The position numbers and the translations under genes are program-made. 64,000 bases of DNA, taken from positions 124,001 through 188,000 of the forward strand of contig NZ_JAUOZU010000001.1 in NCBI RefSeq assembly GCF_030551875.1, read 5' to 3'. Shown one piece after another: positions 52,080 through 60,736 of the stretch. The notes under the pieces were generated by a model. It was not told the origin of the DNA, searched no databases, and saw only the letters and a list, made by a program, of their open reading frames with translations. Positions within the stretch are counted from its first letter, which is position 1, and every line of letters starts with the position of its first letter. This DNA is from Fluviirhizobium alvei. GTDB lineage: Bacteria > Pseudomonadota > Alphaproteobacteria > Rhizobiales > Rhizobiaceae.

Positions 52080-53246
52080 TCAGATTTTGCGGATAAATGT
52101 CGCCAGACGATCCGCGGCCTCCGCCACTTTCGCCGGATCGCGCAGGAAGCAGGCGCGCAGGAAGGGCAATCCACCCGGACCGAAGGCCGTTCCCGGTGCA
52201 AGTCCGACACCGGCCTCATCGACGATCCGGAAGGCAATGTCGCGCGAATTGTCGATTCCGTCGATCTTCAGGAAGGCATAGAGCGCCCCATCGGGTTTCA
52301 GCGTCTCGACCCGGTTGGTGGAAATCAGTGCATCGCAGAGAATGTCGCGCGATGTTTTTGCCTTATCGAAATTGGCCCGGACCAGATCATCTCCCCGGTC
52401 GAGCGCGGCGATCGCGCCCTGCTGGATGAATTGGGCAACGCCGGACGTGGCATATTGCACCAGATTTTCGAACACCTGCCCAAGCGCCGGCGGTGCAACG
52501 ATCCAGCCGATCCGCCAGCCGGTCATCGACCAGTTCTTGGAAAAGGAATTGACGAACAGGATCCGGTCATCTGCGCTCATCACATCAAGGAAGGAGGGCG
52601 CCCGTCCGCCTTCGTAATGATAGAGCGCATAGATCTCGTCGGCTATGATCCAGACCCCGTGTTTTCTGGCGATCGCGAGGATCTCGGCCAGGTCTTCGCG
52701 CGTTGCGGTCCAGCCGGTGGGGTTCGACGGCGTGTTGATGAAGAGGGCACGGGTGCGGGGCGTAATTGCGGCCCGGATACGGTCAGGGTCGAGGCTCCAG
52801 CGGCCATGGCCGAATTCCAGTTCGACGGCGACCGCACGGCCACCGGAAATCTCGAGCGCGGCAGCAAAGTTCGGCCAGGCGGGCGAAAGATAGATCGCCT
52901 CGTCGCCGGCCGGGACCACCGCCTCGATTGCGAGCTTGATCGCCTGCATGCCTGAACCAACCACATAGAAATGCTCGCTCGGCAGGCGAACGCCAAAATG
53001 GCGGGCGTAATAATCCGAGAGCGCGCGCCGCAGATCGGGAATGCCGCGCTGCCAGGTATAGAAGGTCTCGCCCGCATTGAGCGAGGCGATGGCTGCATCC
53101 TTGACGAAATCCGGCGTCGATATGTCGCCTTCGCCGACCCAGAGCGGAATGAGACCGTCGCGGTTGCGCGCATAGTTCACCAGTTCCACGATACCGCTTT
53201 CGGGTGCATTGCGGGCCTGAGGGCTGAGCGTATCGAGAAATGTCAT
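52080..53246 (-). CDS. PLP-dependent aminotransferase class I/II
   Basis: A 388-residue fold-type I aminotransferase. Visible motifs: YTWQRGIPDLRRALSDYY, INTPSNPTGWTATREDL, ADEIYALYHY, the PLP lysine in NSFSKNWSMTGWRIGW, and a C-terminal LRACFLRD with the carboxylate-binding Arg. It resembles aspartate-type and related aminotransferases; the substrate is not determined. It is not a DegT-type sugar aminotransferase, so membership in the sugar pathway is doubtful. ATG 53246 is used. Confidence 0.87.
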   Translation of the reverse strand: MTFLDTLSPQARNAPESGIVELVNYARNRDGLIPLWVGEGDISTPDFVKDAAIASLNAGETFYTWQRGIPDLRRALSDYYARHFGVRLPSEHFYVVGSGMQAIKLAIEAVVPAGDEAIYLSPAWPNFAAALEISGGRAVAVELEFGHGRWSLDPDRIRAAITPRTRALFINTPSNPTGWTATREDLAEILAIARKHGVWIIADEIYALYHYEGGRAPSFLDVMSADDRILFVNSFSKNWSMTGWRIGWIVAPPALGQVFENLVQYATSGVAQFIQQGAIAALDRGDDLVRANFDKAKTSRDILCDALISTNRVETLKPDGALYAFLKIDGIDNSRDIAFRIVDEAGVGLAPGTAFGPGGLPFLRACFLRDPAKVAEAADRLATFIRKI

Positions 53247-53334
53247 GTGGGTCTCCGGTCCGATTTGCACTCTTGATAGCGCGGTTCGGTTGCAAAATCC
53301 CATGAGTTTATTTGAAGCTCACGTCAATCGCCGT

Positions 53335-54054
53335 TCATTGTTGGTCGGCGAGAAGGCGGTCCACAAAGGCAGGCAGGGTGTCGGTCGCCGGCCCCGTGAT
53401 GCATTCATGAAAGAGGCTGCCACGGCCGGAGGCTTCCAGATTGATTTCGATCGTGCGGGCGCCGGCGCGACGGGCCATTTCGGCGAAACCTGCCGCCGGA
53501 TAGACAGTCCCCGAGGTGCCGATCGAAAGGAAAAGAGCAGCCTTGTCCAGAGCGGTTTCGATCCGGTCCATATGGTAGGGAATTTCTCCGAACCACACGA
53601 TATCAGGCCTGAGGGTTCCGGTGCCGCCGCAAGCCGGACAGGTCGCCGCAGCATCGATATCCTCGCGCCAGCCGTGGCGGCTCTCGCATTTCAGGCACAG
53701 AACGGAGTTGAGTTCGCCATGCATGTGCAAGAGCTTCTTTGAACCTGCCCGCTCATGCAGGTCATCGACATTCTGTGTCACCAGCAGAAAGTCGCCGGGC
53801 CAGGCCAGCTCGAGACGCGCGAGCGCATGATGGGCGTCGTTCGGCTCGACAGCCAGCGCCTCGCGACGGCGGAAATTGTAGAAATCCTGAACCTTGGCGG
53901 GATTGCGGGCGAACCCTTCCGGCGTCGCCACCTCGCGATAATCGACCTGCGCCCAGATGCCGCCCCGGTCGCGAAAGGTCGCAAGCCCCGATGCGGCCGA
54001 AATGCCGGCGCCGGTGAGAATGACGATCGATGGTGCATCGGACAATTGCGGCAT
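53335..54054 (-). CDS. cobB: NAD-dependent protein deacylase (sirtuin, CobB-like)
   Basis: A 239-residue sirtuin. Motifs: ILTGAGISAASGLATFRD, TQNVDDLHERAG, the catalytic His in HMHGEL, and a zinc site CLKC...CPACGG followed by LRPDIVWFGE. The segment FYNFRRREA provides the Tyr-x-x-Arg pair that in CobB/SIRT5-type enzymes binds succinyl-lysine, so desuccinylation as well as deacetylation is possible. The ATG at 54054 has AAAGGGAT upstream. Confidence 0.9.
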   Translation of the reverse strand: MPQLSDAPSIVILTGAGISAASGLATFRDRGGIWAQVDYREVATPEGFARNPAKVQDFYNFRRREALAVEPNDAHHALARLELAWPGDFLLVTQNVDDLHERAGSKKLLHMHGELNSVLCLKCESRHGWREDIDAAATCPACGGTGTLRPDIVWFGEIPYHMDRIETALDKAALFLSIGTSGTVYPAAGFAEMARRAGARTIEINLEASGRGSLFHECITGPATDTLPAFVDRLLADQQ

Positions 54055-54126
54055 CAGTGGATCCCTTTGATCTGTTTGATCATCAGGTTGTCTGCTTCGG
54101 CAACCGACCGTCAAGCCGGTTCACCC

Positions 54127-56169
54127 TCAGAACAGGCTGAAGAGCCGCAAAGCGTCATAGATCGAGGCGTGGATGTTGCGGCTGGAAACAGCATCGCCGA
54201 TCCGCACGAGCTCGAACCGACCATCGGGATTGCGCGCTTCGAGCGGAAACCGGCGGGCGATGAGGGATTTGTAGCTCACCGCACCGAGATTGCGCGAAAG
54301 CGGCTTCAAAGCCCGATAGAGTTCGTCATTGGGTTGGGTCGCATGCTCGACAATAACCTGCGCGACGCGCCGTTCGAACCGCGCCTGCCGATCGTAATCC
54401 GAACCGAGCGTCGCCACGAGCCCATTGCCGTCGCGCCGCACCGAAAGAAGCCGCGTGTTGATGGTGACGCGAACCGTCGACCGGGCGAAGGCACGCGCAT
54501 AGGGCACATGGTTCATGCCGCCGATCTCCGGCGCGAAGAACCGTTCCGGCGAGACCAGTTCGAGCTCAATGCCGGCACGGGCAATCACTTCCGCCGCACT
54601 CATGCCCGCATGGCTGCCATTGTCATCGAACAGCAGCACCGGGCCTTCCGGCTTTACGGTTCCGGCCAGAATATCCCAGCTTGATGTAACCAGATGGTCG
54701 CCTTCGCTAAGCGGCGGATTTTGCGGTATGCCGCCGGTCGCCACCACCACGAGATCGGGAGTGCGCGAGAGAACCTCATCCGCATCGGCATAACAGTCAT
54801 AGGTGATGCCGACCCCCAGTCGATCGAGCTCGGCCAACCGCCAGTCGATGATGCCGATCATTTCCTTGCGGCGCGGATTGCGCACCATCAGGTTGATCTG
54901 GCCGCCAGCCTCGCCGGTCGCTTCCAGAACCTCGACGCGGTGACCTCGTTCGGCCAGCACACGGGCCGCCTCCAGCCCGGCCGGGCCGGCGCCGATGACG
55001 ACAGCGGAAAGCGCGCCCCGATCGGACTTCGTGATCGTATGCGGCACCAGCGCCTCGCGACCGGTCGCCGCATTGTGAATACAGAGCGCTTCGCCACCTT
55101 CGTAGATGCGGTCGAGACAGTAGGTTGCGCCGACGCAGGGGCGGATCTCCGCTTCGCGACCGGCGCGGATTTTACTCACGATATGGGGATCGGCAATGTG
55201 CGCGCGCGTCATGCCCACCATATCGAGCTTGCCTTCGGCGATTGCATGGCGGGCGGTTGCCACATCGGCAATACGGGCAGCGTGGAACACCGGGAACTTC
55301 GTCGCCGCACGCACCTCGCCTGCGAAATCGAGATGCGGTGAGGCAGCCATTCCCTGGATCGGGATCACCTCGTCAAGGTCGGCATCGTGGTCGATATGGC
55401 CCTTGATGATGTTGAGGAAATCGATCTTGCCGGATTTGGCGAACCGGCGGGCAATCTCCACCCCTTCCGCGCGCGACAGGCCGATATCCCAATCCTCGTC
55501 AGCCACCATGCGGATGCCGACGATGAAATCCGGACCGACACGGTTGCGCACGGCGTCGATCACCATGTTGGAAAAACGCAGCCGGTTGTCGAGGCTGCCG
55601 CCGAATTCGTCCTCGCGCCTGTTGGTGGCGGGCGACCAGAACTGGTCCATCAGATGGCCGTAGGCTTCGAACTCGATCCCGTCCATACCGCCGGCCTGCA
55701 TGCGTTCGGCCGCATCGGCATAGTCGGCGACGATGCGCTCGATATCCCAGTCCTCGATTTCTTTCGGGAAAGCGCGATGGGCAGGCTCGCGCACCGGCGA
55801 GGGGGCCAGAACCGGCAGCCAGTCACCCTTGTTCCAGCCCGTGCGGCGACCGAGATGGGTCAGCTGGATCATCACCTTGCAATCATGCTCATGCAGATCG
55901 TCCGTCATCCGCTTGAGCCAGGGCACGATCTCGTCCTTGTGGGCATAGAGATTGCCGAAAGCAGGCGGGGAATCGCGGCTGACACTCGCCGAACCGGCCG
56001 TCATGGTCATGGCAATGCCGCCCTTGGCCTTCTCGAGATGATAGAGCCGGTAGCGGTCCTTCGGCATGCCATCTTCTGAATAGGCAGGCTCATGTGCGGT
56101 CGACATGATCCGGTTCTTGAGCGTGAGGTGGCGCAACTGATAGGGCTGAAGAAGAGGATCGTTTGTCAT
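54127..56169 (-). CDS. StcD/TMADH-like NADH:flavin oxidoreductase
   Basis: A 680-residue flavoprotein. The N-terminal old-yellow-enzyme barrel covers about residues 1-360 (IMSTAHEPAYSEDGMPKDRY, IQLTHLGRR, GGMDGIEFEAYGHLMDQFWSP). The C-terminal FAD/NAD domains start at LSAVVIGAGPAGLEAARVLAERGH. The cluster motif reads CVGATYCLDRIYEGGEALC: three of the four TMADH cysteines, with Ala at the second. Relatives such as StcD demethylate N-methylproline in stachydrine use. The neighbouring MttB-family gene supports N-methyl catabolism; the substrate is not proven. ATG 56169 is chosen over GTG 56196, which lies in the repeat element. Confidence 0.85.
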   Translation of the reverse strand: MTNDPLLQPYQLRHLTLKNRIMSTAHEPAYSEDGMPKDRYRLYHLEKAKGGIAMTMTAGSASVSRDSPPAFGNLYAHKDEIVPWLKRMTDDLHEHDCKVMIQLTHLGRRTGWNKGDWLPVLAPSPVREPAHRAFPKEIEDWDIERIVADYADAAERMQAGGMDGIEFEAYGHLMDQFWSPATNRREDEFGGSLDNRLRFSNMVIDAVRNRVGPDFIVGIRMVADEDWDIGLSRAEGVEIARRFAKSGKIDFLNIIKGHIDHDADLDEVIPIQGMAASPHLDFAGEVRAATKFPVFHAARIADVATARHAIAEGKLDMVGMTRAHIADPHIVSKIRAGREAEIRPCVGATYCLDRIYEGGEALCIHNAATGREALVPHTITKSDRGALSAVVIGAGPAGLEAARVLAERGHRVEVLEATGEAGGQINLMVRNPRRKEMIGIIDWRLAELDRLGVGITYDCYADADEVLSRTPDLVVVATGGIPQNPPLSEGDHLVTSSWDILAGTVKPEGPVLLFDDNGSHAGMSAAEVIARAGIELELVSPERFFAPEIGGMNHVPYARAFARSTVRVTINTRLLSVRRDGNGLVATLGSDYDRQARFERRVAQVIVEHATQPNDELYRALKPLSRNLGAVSYKSLIARRFPLEARNPDGRFELVRIGDAVSSRNIHASIYDALRLFSLF

Positions 56170-56194
56170 TGTCTTGCTCTCGGTATCATTGTTC

Positions 56195-56321
56195 ACCCCT
56201 CACCAACTTCGGCTATGGGTTCGCAACTGCTCACCCAGCCTTCGTATCCTCTCCCCTTGCGGGAGAGGATAGCAAGTCCACATGAGACGAAGTCGAATGC
56301 TGGACGGGCTCGGTGAGGGGT
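56195..56321. repeat. 127-bp palindromic repeat, short relative of the hisS-hisZ element
   Basis: Starts ACCCCTCACCAACTTCGGC and ends GGTGAGGGGT (56312-56321), the same outer ends as the 278-bp element. It contains one CCTCTCCC...GGGAGAGG hairpin. It lies between the MttB-family gene and the flavin oxidoreductase gene, both on the minus strand. Confidence 0.8.
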
Positions 56322-56331
56322 ATCTCTTGGC

Positions 56332-57882
56332 TCAATGCCAGGCGTCGTCCATCGATTTTTTCTTGCGGTCGATGAAATCGCGAAGTTCTTCATCGATCGC
56401 CTCATCGAGGGGCGGTGCCTCATAGCTCGCGAGCGTCTGCTTCCACTGACGGTTGGCACGGATGGCCATATCGGTCGATCCGCCTTCCTGCGACCATTTC
56501 TCGAACGGCTCGTTGTCCGAAAGCGTCGTATCCCAGAAGGCTGTCTGATAGTTGCGCAGCGTGTGCTGCGAGCCGAGGAAATGGCTGCCAGGTCCGACCT
56601 CTTCGAAAGCATCGTAGGCGAGCGCATTGTCATCCACATCCACGCCCTTGAGATAGGCATGCAGCGCGCCGCAGAAATCGGCATCCATGACGAACTTCTC
56701 GTAGGACATGGACAGGAGCCCATCGAGGAAGCCGGCCGAATGGAGAATGAAGTTGGCGCCGCAATGGATGGCCGACATCATCGACATCACGCCTTCCTGC
56801 ATGGCCTGGGCATCGGGCAATTTGGAGTTGGTGAAATTGCCGGCGCAGCGCAGCGGCAGTTTGAGCCGTCGTGCCAACTGCCCGATCACCATCGAACCGA
56901 TAGCCGGCTCTGGGGTGCCGAATGTCGGCGAACCGGAGCGAAGCGACATCGATGACAGGAAATTGCCGAAGATCACCGGCGCGCCCTTGCGTTCGAGCTG
57001 GGTCAGCGCACAGCCCGCCAGCGTTTCGGCATAGGATTGGGCGATGGCGCCTGCATTGGTCACCGGTCCCATGGCGCCACCGAGAATGAAGGGCACGATG
57101 ACGGCGGCCTGGTTGGCGCGGGCATAGGCCCGCAGCGCCTTGGTCATGGTGCCATCCCAGACCAGCGGCGAGTTGACGTTGACGTTGCCGAGGATGACGC
57201 AATTCTGGTCGGCAAAATCGCGACCGAACAGAATGCGGGCCATGTCGATGGAATCTTCGGCGCGGCTTTCGGCTGTCACCGAGCCCATGAAGGCGCGGTC
57301 GGAATATTTGATATGGCTATAGACCATATCGAGATGGCGCTTGTTGACCGGCAGATCGACAGGCTCGCAGATCGTGCCGCCGGAATGGTGCAGCCACGGG
57401 CTCGAATAAGCGAGTTTGATGAAATTCTGGAAGTCCTCGATCGTGCCGTAACGCCGGCCGCGATCAAGATCCATCACGAAGGGCGAACCATAGGCAGGCG
57501 AGAAGACCACGGAACCGCCGCCGATCTCGACCGACCGGGCCGGGTTGCGGGCGTGCTGGGTAAACCGCGCCGGTGCCGAGGAGACGATTTCGCGCAACAT
57601 CCCCTTCTCGAAAGTCACCTTGAGCCCATCAACCTTGGCGCCGGCCTTTTTCCACAGCGCGATCGCGTCGTCGTCATCACGGAACTCGATGCCGATTTCG
57701 GCCAGAATGCGGTCGGCGGTAGCCTCGATCTTCTCAAGGCTTTCCTCCGACAGAATGTCGTAGGGCGGGATCTGGCGGTTGATATAGGGCACACCGACCG
57801 GCCGGGCACCGGGCGTCCGGCGCTTTGGCCGTTCGCGTTTTGCAGTCGTCGTCGGCTCGGTCGGTTCGGCGGTCGTCGTCAT
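56332..57882 (-). CDS. MttB-family (non-pyrrolysine) trimethylamine methyltransferase-like protein
   Basis: A 516-residue member of the MttB superfamily. Its studied members move a methyl group from trimethylamine, glycine betaine or other quaternary amines to a corrinoid protein. There is no in-frame amber codon, so this is the non-pyrrolysine type (MtgB-like). Features: a basic N-terminal tail (TTTAKRERPKRRTPGARP), then EATADRILAEIGIEF, HSGGTICEPVDLPVNKRHLDM, and MMSAIHCGANFILHSAGFLDG. ATG 57882 has GAGGAGAC nearby. No corrinoid protein or reactivase gene lies in the window. Upstream of the StcD-like gene in the same direction and divergent from a LysR gene. Confidence 0.88.
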   Translation of the reverse strand: MTTTAEPTEPTTTAKRERPKRRTPGARPVGVPYINRQIPPYDILSEESLEKIEATADRILAEIGIEFRDDDDAIALWKKAGAKVDGLKVTFEKGMLREIVSSAPARFTQHARNPARSVEIGGGSVVFSPAYGSPFVMDLDRGRRYGTIEDFQNFIKLAYSSPWLHHSGGTICEPVDLPVNKRHLDMVYSHIKYSDRAFMGSVTAESRAEDSIDMARILFGRDFADQNCVILGNVNVNSPLVWDGTMTKALRAYARANQAAVIVPFILGGAMGPVTNAGAIAQSYAETLAGCALTQLERKGAPVIFGNFLSSMSLRSGSPTFGTPEPAIGSMVIGQLARRLKLPLRCAGNFTNSKLPDAQAMQEGVMSMMSAIHCGANFILHSAGFLDGLLSMSYEKFVMDADFCGALHAYLKGVDVDDNALAYDAFEEVGPGSHFLGSQHTLRNYQTAFWDTTLSDNEPFEKWSQEGGSTDMAIRANRQWKQTLASYEAPPLDEAIDEELRDFIDRKKKSMDDAWH

Positions 57883-57920
57883 GGCCTGTCTCCTCAATGT
57901 GGTTGAGAGACTAAAGACCC

Positions 57921-57930
57921 AAATGCATTT
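57921..57930. promoter_or_regulatory. Palindrome AAATGCATTT in the MttB/LysR divergent region
   Basis: A perfect 10-bp palindrome between the divergent starts at 57882 and 57973. It is a plausible core of a LysR-type operator. TATATATAAAT at 57955-57965 could be the -10 region for the LysR gene. Confidence 0.4.
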
Positions 57931-57972
57931 TGTAGACTTCCTATTTTTCGCGGCTATATATAAATTCTCCTT

Positions 57973-58878
57973 ATGCAAAGCTATCGAAAGCTCCTTCCGT
58001 CGGCTTCGGCCCTGTTCGTCTTCGAGGCAGCCGGCCGACATGAGAATTTCACCCGTGCCGCCGCCGAACTCGGCATGACGCAGGCCGCCGTGTCCTATGC
58101 CGTTCGCACCCTCGAAGCCCAGCTCGGGGTGCCGCTCTTCAATCGCAGCCATCGGGCGGTGGAACTGACCGAAGCCGGCGCCCGCTTTCATGCCGATGTC
58201 TCGGCCGGGCTGGCGCGAATCCAGAAATCGGCGGAAGCGATGCGGGTGAAGGGGCGCGAAACCAATGTGACGCTTTCGGCCTCGACCGCCTTTGCCTCCA
58301 TGTGGATGCTGCCGCGCATCCCGAAACTGCGCGAGGACCTGCCGGATATCGATCTCCGTATCCAGACCTCGGTTCGCGATCTCGATCTCGAGGAGGAAGG
58401 AATTCCGCTCGGAATTCGCGGCGGCGATCCGTCCGGCTGGCCGGAGTATCATGCGGCACTCCTGGCAAAGGAAGTCGTCACCGCCGTCGCCAGCCCTGCC
58501 TTCATCGATCAGAACGGACTGCCGCAGTCACCTTCGGAGCTGGCCCGCTTGCGCCTGATTCATCTTGATGAGCCGGTGCGTGAGGCCTGTGACTGGAAGG
58601 AGTGGTTCCAGAGTGCCGGCGTTTCCTATCAGCCGCATTCGCGGCCATTGGCAATCAATGACTATGTGCTGGTCATCCAGGCGGCCCTTGCAGGGCAGGG
58701 GGTTGCGCTTGGCTGGCAGCATCTTCTCGAAAGCCAGTTGAGCTCAGGGGCTTTGTTGCCTGTCACGAGCCACACCTATCATACGGGCGGCGCCTTCTAT
58801 GTTGTCTGGCCACGTTCGCGCGAATTGAGCATGCCTGCCCAGCGGGTGCGGGATTGGCTTCTGGCCCAGGGCGGATAA
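57973..58878 (+). CDS. LysR-family transcriptional regulator
   Basis: A 301-residue regulator of the GcvA-like group. The N-terminal winged helix-turn-helix (FEAAGRHENFTRAAAELGMTQAAVSYAVRTLEAQLGVPLFNR) is at about residues 16-60. The substrate-binding domain follows (LSASTAFASMWMLPRIPKLREDLPDIDLRI). Its divergent position suggests it controls the MttB-family and StcD-like genes in response to their substrate. There is no clear Shine-Dalgarno before ATG 57973, and an AT-rich -10-like box lies close, so a very short leader is possible. Confidence 0.9.
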   Translation: MQSYRKLLPSASALFVFEAAGRHENFTRAAAELGMTQAAVSYAVRTLEAQLGVPLFNRSHRAVELTEAGARFHADVSAGLARIQKSAEAMRVKGRETNVTLSASTAFASMWMLPRIPKLREDLPDIDLRIQTSVRDLDLEEEGIPLGIRGGDPSGWPEYHAALLAKEVVTAVASPAFIDQNGLPQSPSELARLRLIHLDEPVREACDWKEWFQSAGVSYQPHSRPLAINDYVLVIQAALAGQGVALGWQHLLESQLSSGALLPVTSHTYHTGGAFYVVWPRSRELSMPAQRVRDWLLAQGG

Positions 58879-58972
58879 AAGCGCAGGTCCGCGCCCGGCC
58901 ATCAATTTGCCAGGATCGACGTCGAGTGTATGGTGATTGTGTTTCGGCCCATTGTCCCGGAAGGCGAATGCC

Positions 58973-59236
58973 ATGTCTCGAACCCGTCTGCTCCCGCTTT
59001 GCCTGATCGCGCTTGGTTTTGCCGCGCCGTTGCGCGCGGAAAACGCAGTCGTTCCGGATGCCTATGACCAGGCGCCGGCGGTGAATGTTTGCGAGACCTA
59101 TGGAACCGGCTTCACGCAGGTTCCGGGAACCAGTTCCTGTGTGCGGGTCGGCGGCGAGCTGCGTTATGAGAAATCTATCGGTGCCAATCGACCGGCAAAG
59201 GGCAGTAGCCTCGAGTTCGAATTCCGCAGCAACTGA
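58973..59236 (+). CDS. Small exported protein with a rhizobial porin N-terminal motif
   Basis: An 87-residue protein. The signal peptide MSRTRLLPLCLIALGFAAPLRA is followed by a mature part of about 65 residues. NVCETYGTGFTQVPGTSSCVRVGGELRYE is the two-cysteine opening of alphaproteobacterial porin_2 proteins (V-C-x-x-Y-G-x-G-F-x-x-x-P-G-x-x-x-C-x-x-x-G-G-x-x-R). The rest of the barrel is absent. It could be a porin fragment or a separate small envelope protein. ATG 58973 is used, and the stop is followed by a convergent GGDEF/EAL gene. Confidence 0.75.
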   Translation: MSRTRLLPLCLIALGFAAPLRAENAVVPDAYDQAPAVNVCETYGTGFTQVPGTSSCVRVGGELRYEKSIGANRPAKGSSLEFEFRSN

Positions 59237-59245
59237 CGGAAAGAC

Positions 59246-60607
59246 CTACAGCATGCTGCCGATGTTGGTTGCATCGACGAGCAGATATTTCTCCTCGATG
59301 TACCGCAGAGCCGCTTCGGCATCGGCGGGCTTGCCGTAGAAATAGCCCTGTCCCATGCCGCAGCCGAGTGACTTCAATTTCAAGGCTTCGGCGAAATCCT
59401 CGATACCCTCGGCCACCACTTCGAGTTCCAGCCCCTGGCACATGGTGATGATCGCCTTGACGATATGTTCCGAGGCGCTGTCCGAGGTGATGCGGCAGAC
59501 GAAGGCGCGGTCGATCTTGACCTTGTCGAAGGTGAAGTCGCGCAGGCGGCCAAGGCTGGACTGGCCGGTGCCGAAATCATCAAGCGCGATCTTGACGCCG
59601 ACCGCGCGCAATTCGGAAACGATCTTCTGCGCGGTTTCCGGATCGGTCATCATCGCCGTTTCCGTGATCTCGAGCTCGAGCCGGTTGAGATCGAGCCCGG
59701 TCCGGTTGATGATCGCGAGAATGTTGAAGGCCGTCGATGGATCCATCAGTTGCGCGGACGACAGATTGAACGACAGGAACAGCTCCTTCGGCCAGGAGAG
59801 GGCGGCCTCGGCGGCCTTGCGCAAAAGAGCTTCGGAAAGCGCGTCGATGAAGCCACGCTCTTCGGCCAACGGCACGAAGACCGCGGGTGAGACAAAGCCG
59901 AGGTCCTTGTCGATCCAGCGCGCAAGCGCCTCGAACCCGACGACCGTATCGGTCTTCAGATCCACGATCGGCTGAAAATGAACATCGACCTCGTCGGCGA
60001 TGATGGCATTGCGCAGGGCCTGCTCCAACTGCGTGGCGCGCTTCATCTGTTCGGCGATTTCGTTGGAATAGACGGTGATCTGACCGCGCCCGCGTCGCTT
60101 GGATCGATAAAGCGCCGTCTCGGCACTCTTGATCAGTTCCTCGAATGTCGCTCCGGCAAACGGGTGGATGGCAAAGCCGAACGAGGCCGACAGCCTCACA
60201 TTCCGGTCACCGAGATCGTAAGGCGCCGAAAGCACCTCTTTCAGCATCTGCCCGATCTTTTCGGCCGAACGGCGTTCGAAAACCAGCGGCAACAGGAAAG
60301 CGAATTCATCGCCATCATAACGGATGACCGTCGCGCCGTCCGGGATGCAGGCTTTCAGGCGATGGGCGACCTGGCAGAGGATCTGGTCGCCGCTCGATGG
60401 TCCGAAAAGATCGTTGATAGGCTTGAAGCCATCGAGATTTGCAATGCCGATTGTAAAAGGCGCAGGATCGCTGGCGCGTTCGCTGATCAGGTGATTGAGC
60501 TTCTCGCGCAGTCGATAACGGTTTCCGAGTCCAGTCAGAGGATCGGTATAGGCCATTGCCTGCAAGTCGGTCTGGCTTGCTGGCAAAATGTCACCGTCAT
60601 CTATCAT
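59246..60607 (-). CDS. GGDEF/EAL protein, probable c-di-GMP phosphodiesterase with altered GGDEF
   Basis: A 453-residue protein. The GGDEF domain (about residues 20-175) has RYDGDEF where the motif should be GGDEF, so cyclase activity may be lost. The EAL domain (about 195-445) keeps its metal and catalytic residues: FEALARW, NLSSAQL, ELEITETAMM, ALDDFGTGQSSL, KIDRAFV, VVAEGIED and the terminal GQGYFYGKP. No membrane segment is present. It lies 129 bases after the PAS-REC gene on the same strand, a likely partner in signalling. Confidence 0.88.
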   Translation of the reverse strand: MIDDGDILPASQTDLQAMAYTDPLTGLGNRYRLREKLNHLISERASDPAPFTIGIANLDGFKPINDLFGPSSGDQILCQVAHRLKACIPDGATVIRYDGDEFAFLLPLVFERRSAEKIGQMLKEVLSAPYDLGDRNVRLSASFGFAIHPFAGATFEELIKSAETALYRSKRRGRGQITVYSNEIAEQMKRATQLEQALRNAIIADEVDVHFQPIVDLKTDTVVGFEALARWIDKDLGFVSPAVFVPLAEERGFIDALSEALLRKAAEAALSWPKELFLSFNLSSAQLMDPSTAFNILAIINRTGLDLNRLELEITETAMMTDPETAQKIVSELRAVGVKIALDDFGTGQSSLGRLRDFTFDKVKIDRAFVCRITSDSASEHIVKAIITMCQGLELEVVAEGIEDFAEALKLKSLGCGMGQGYFYGKPADAEAALRYIEEKYLLVDATNIGSML

Positions 60608-60736
60608 TCATTCGCATCCTGGGCATCATGTCATTGTCGGTCCAAAGGTCGTCCTCAAAGATTAATAGAAGCCTTTCCTCTCACCCTTATTTTTCAGCCA
60701 AACCGTTGGTGCTTTTGATAGTCGGGCTGACTTGCA

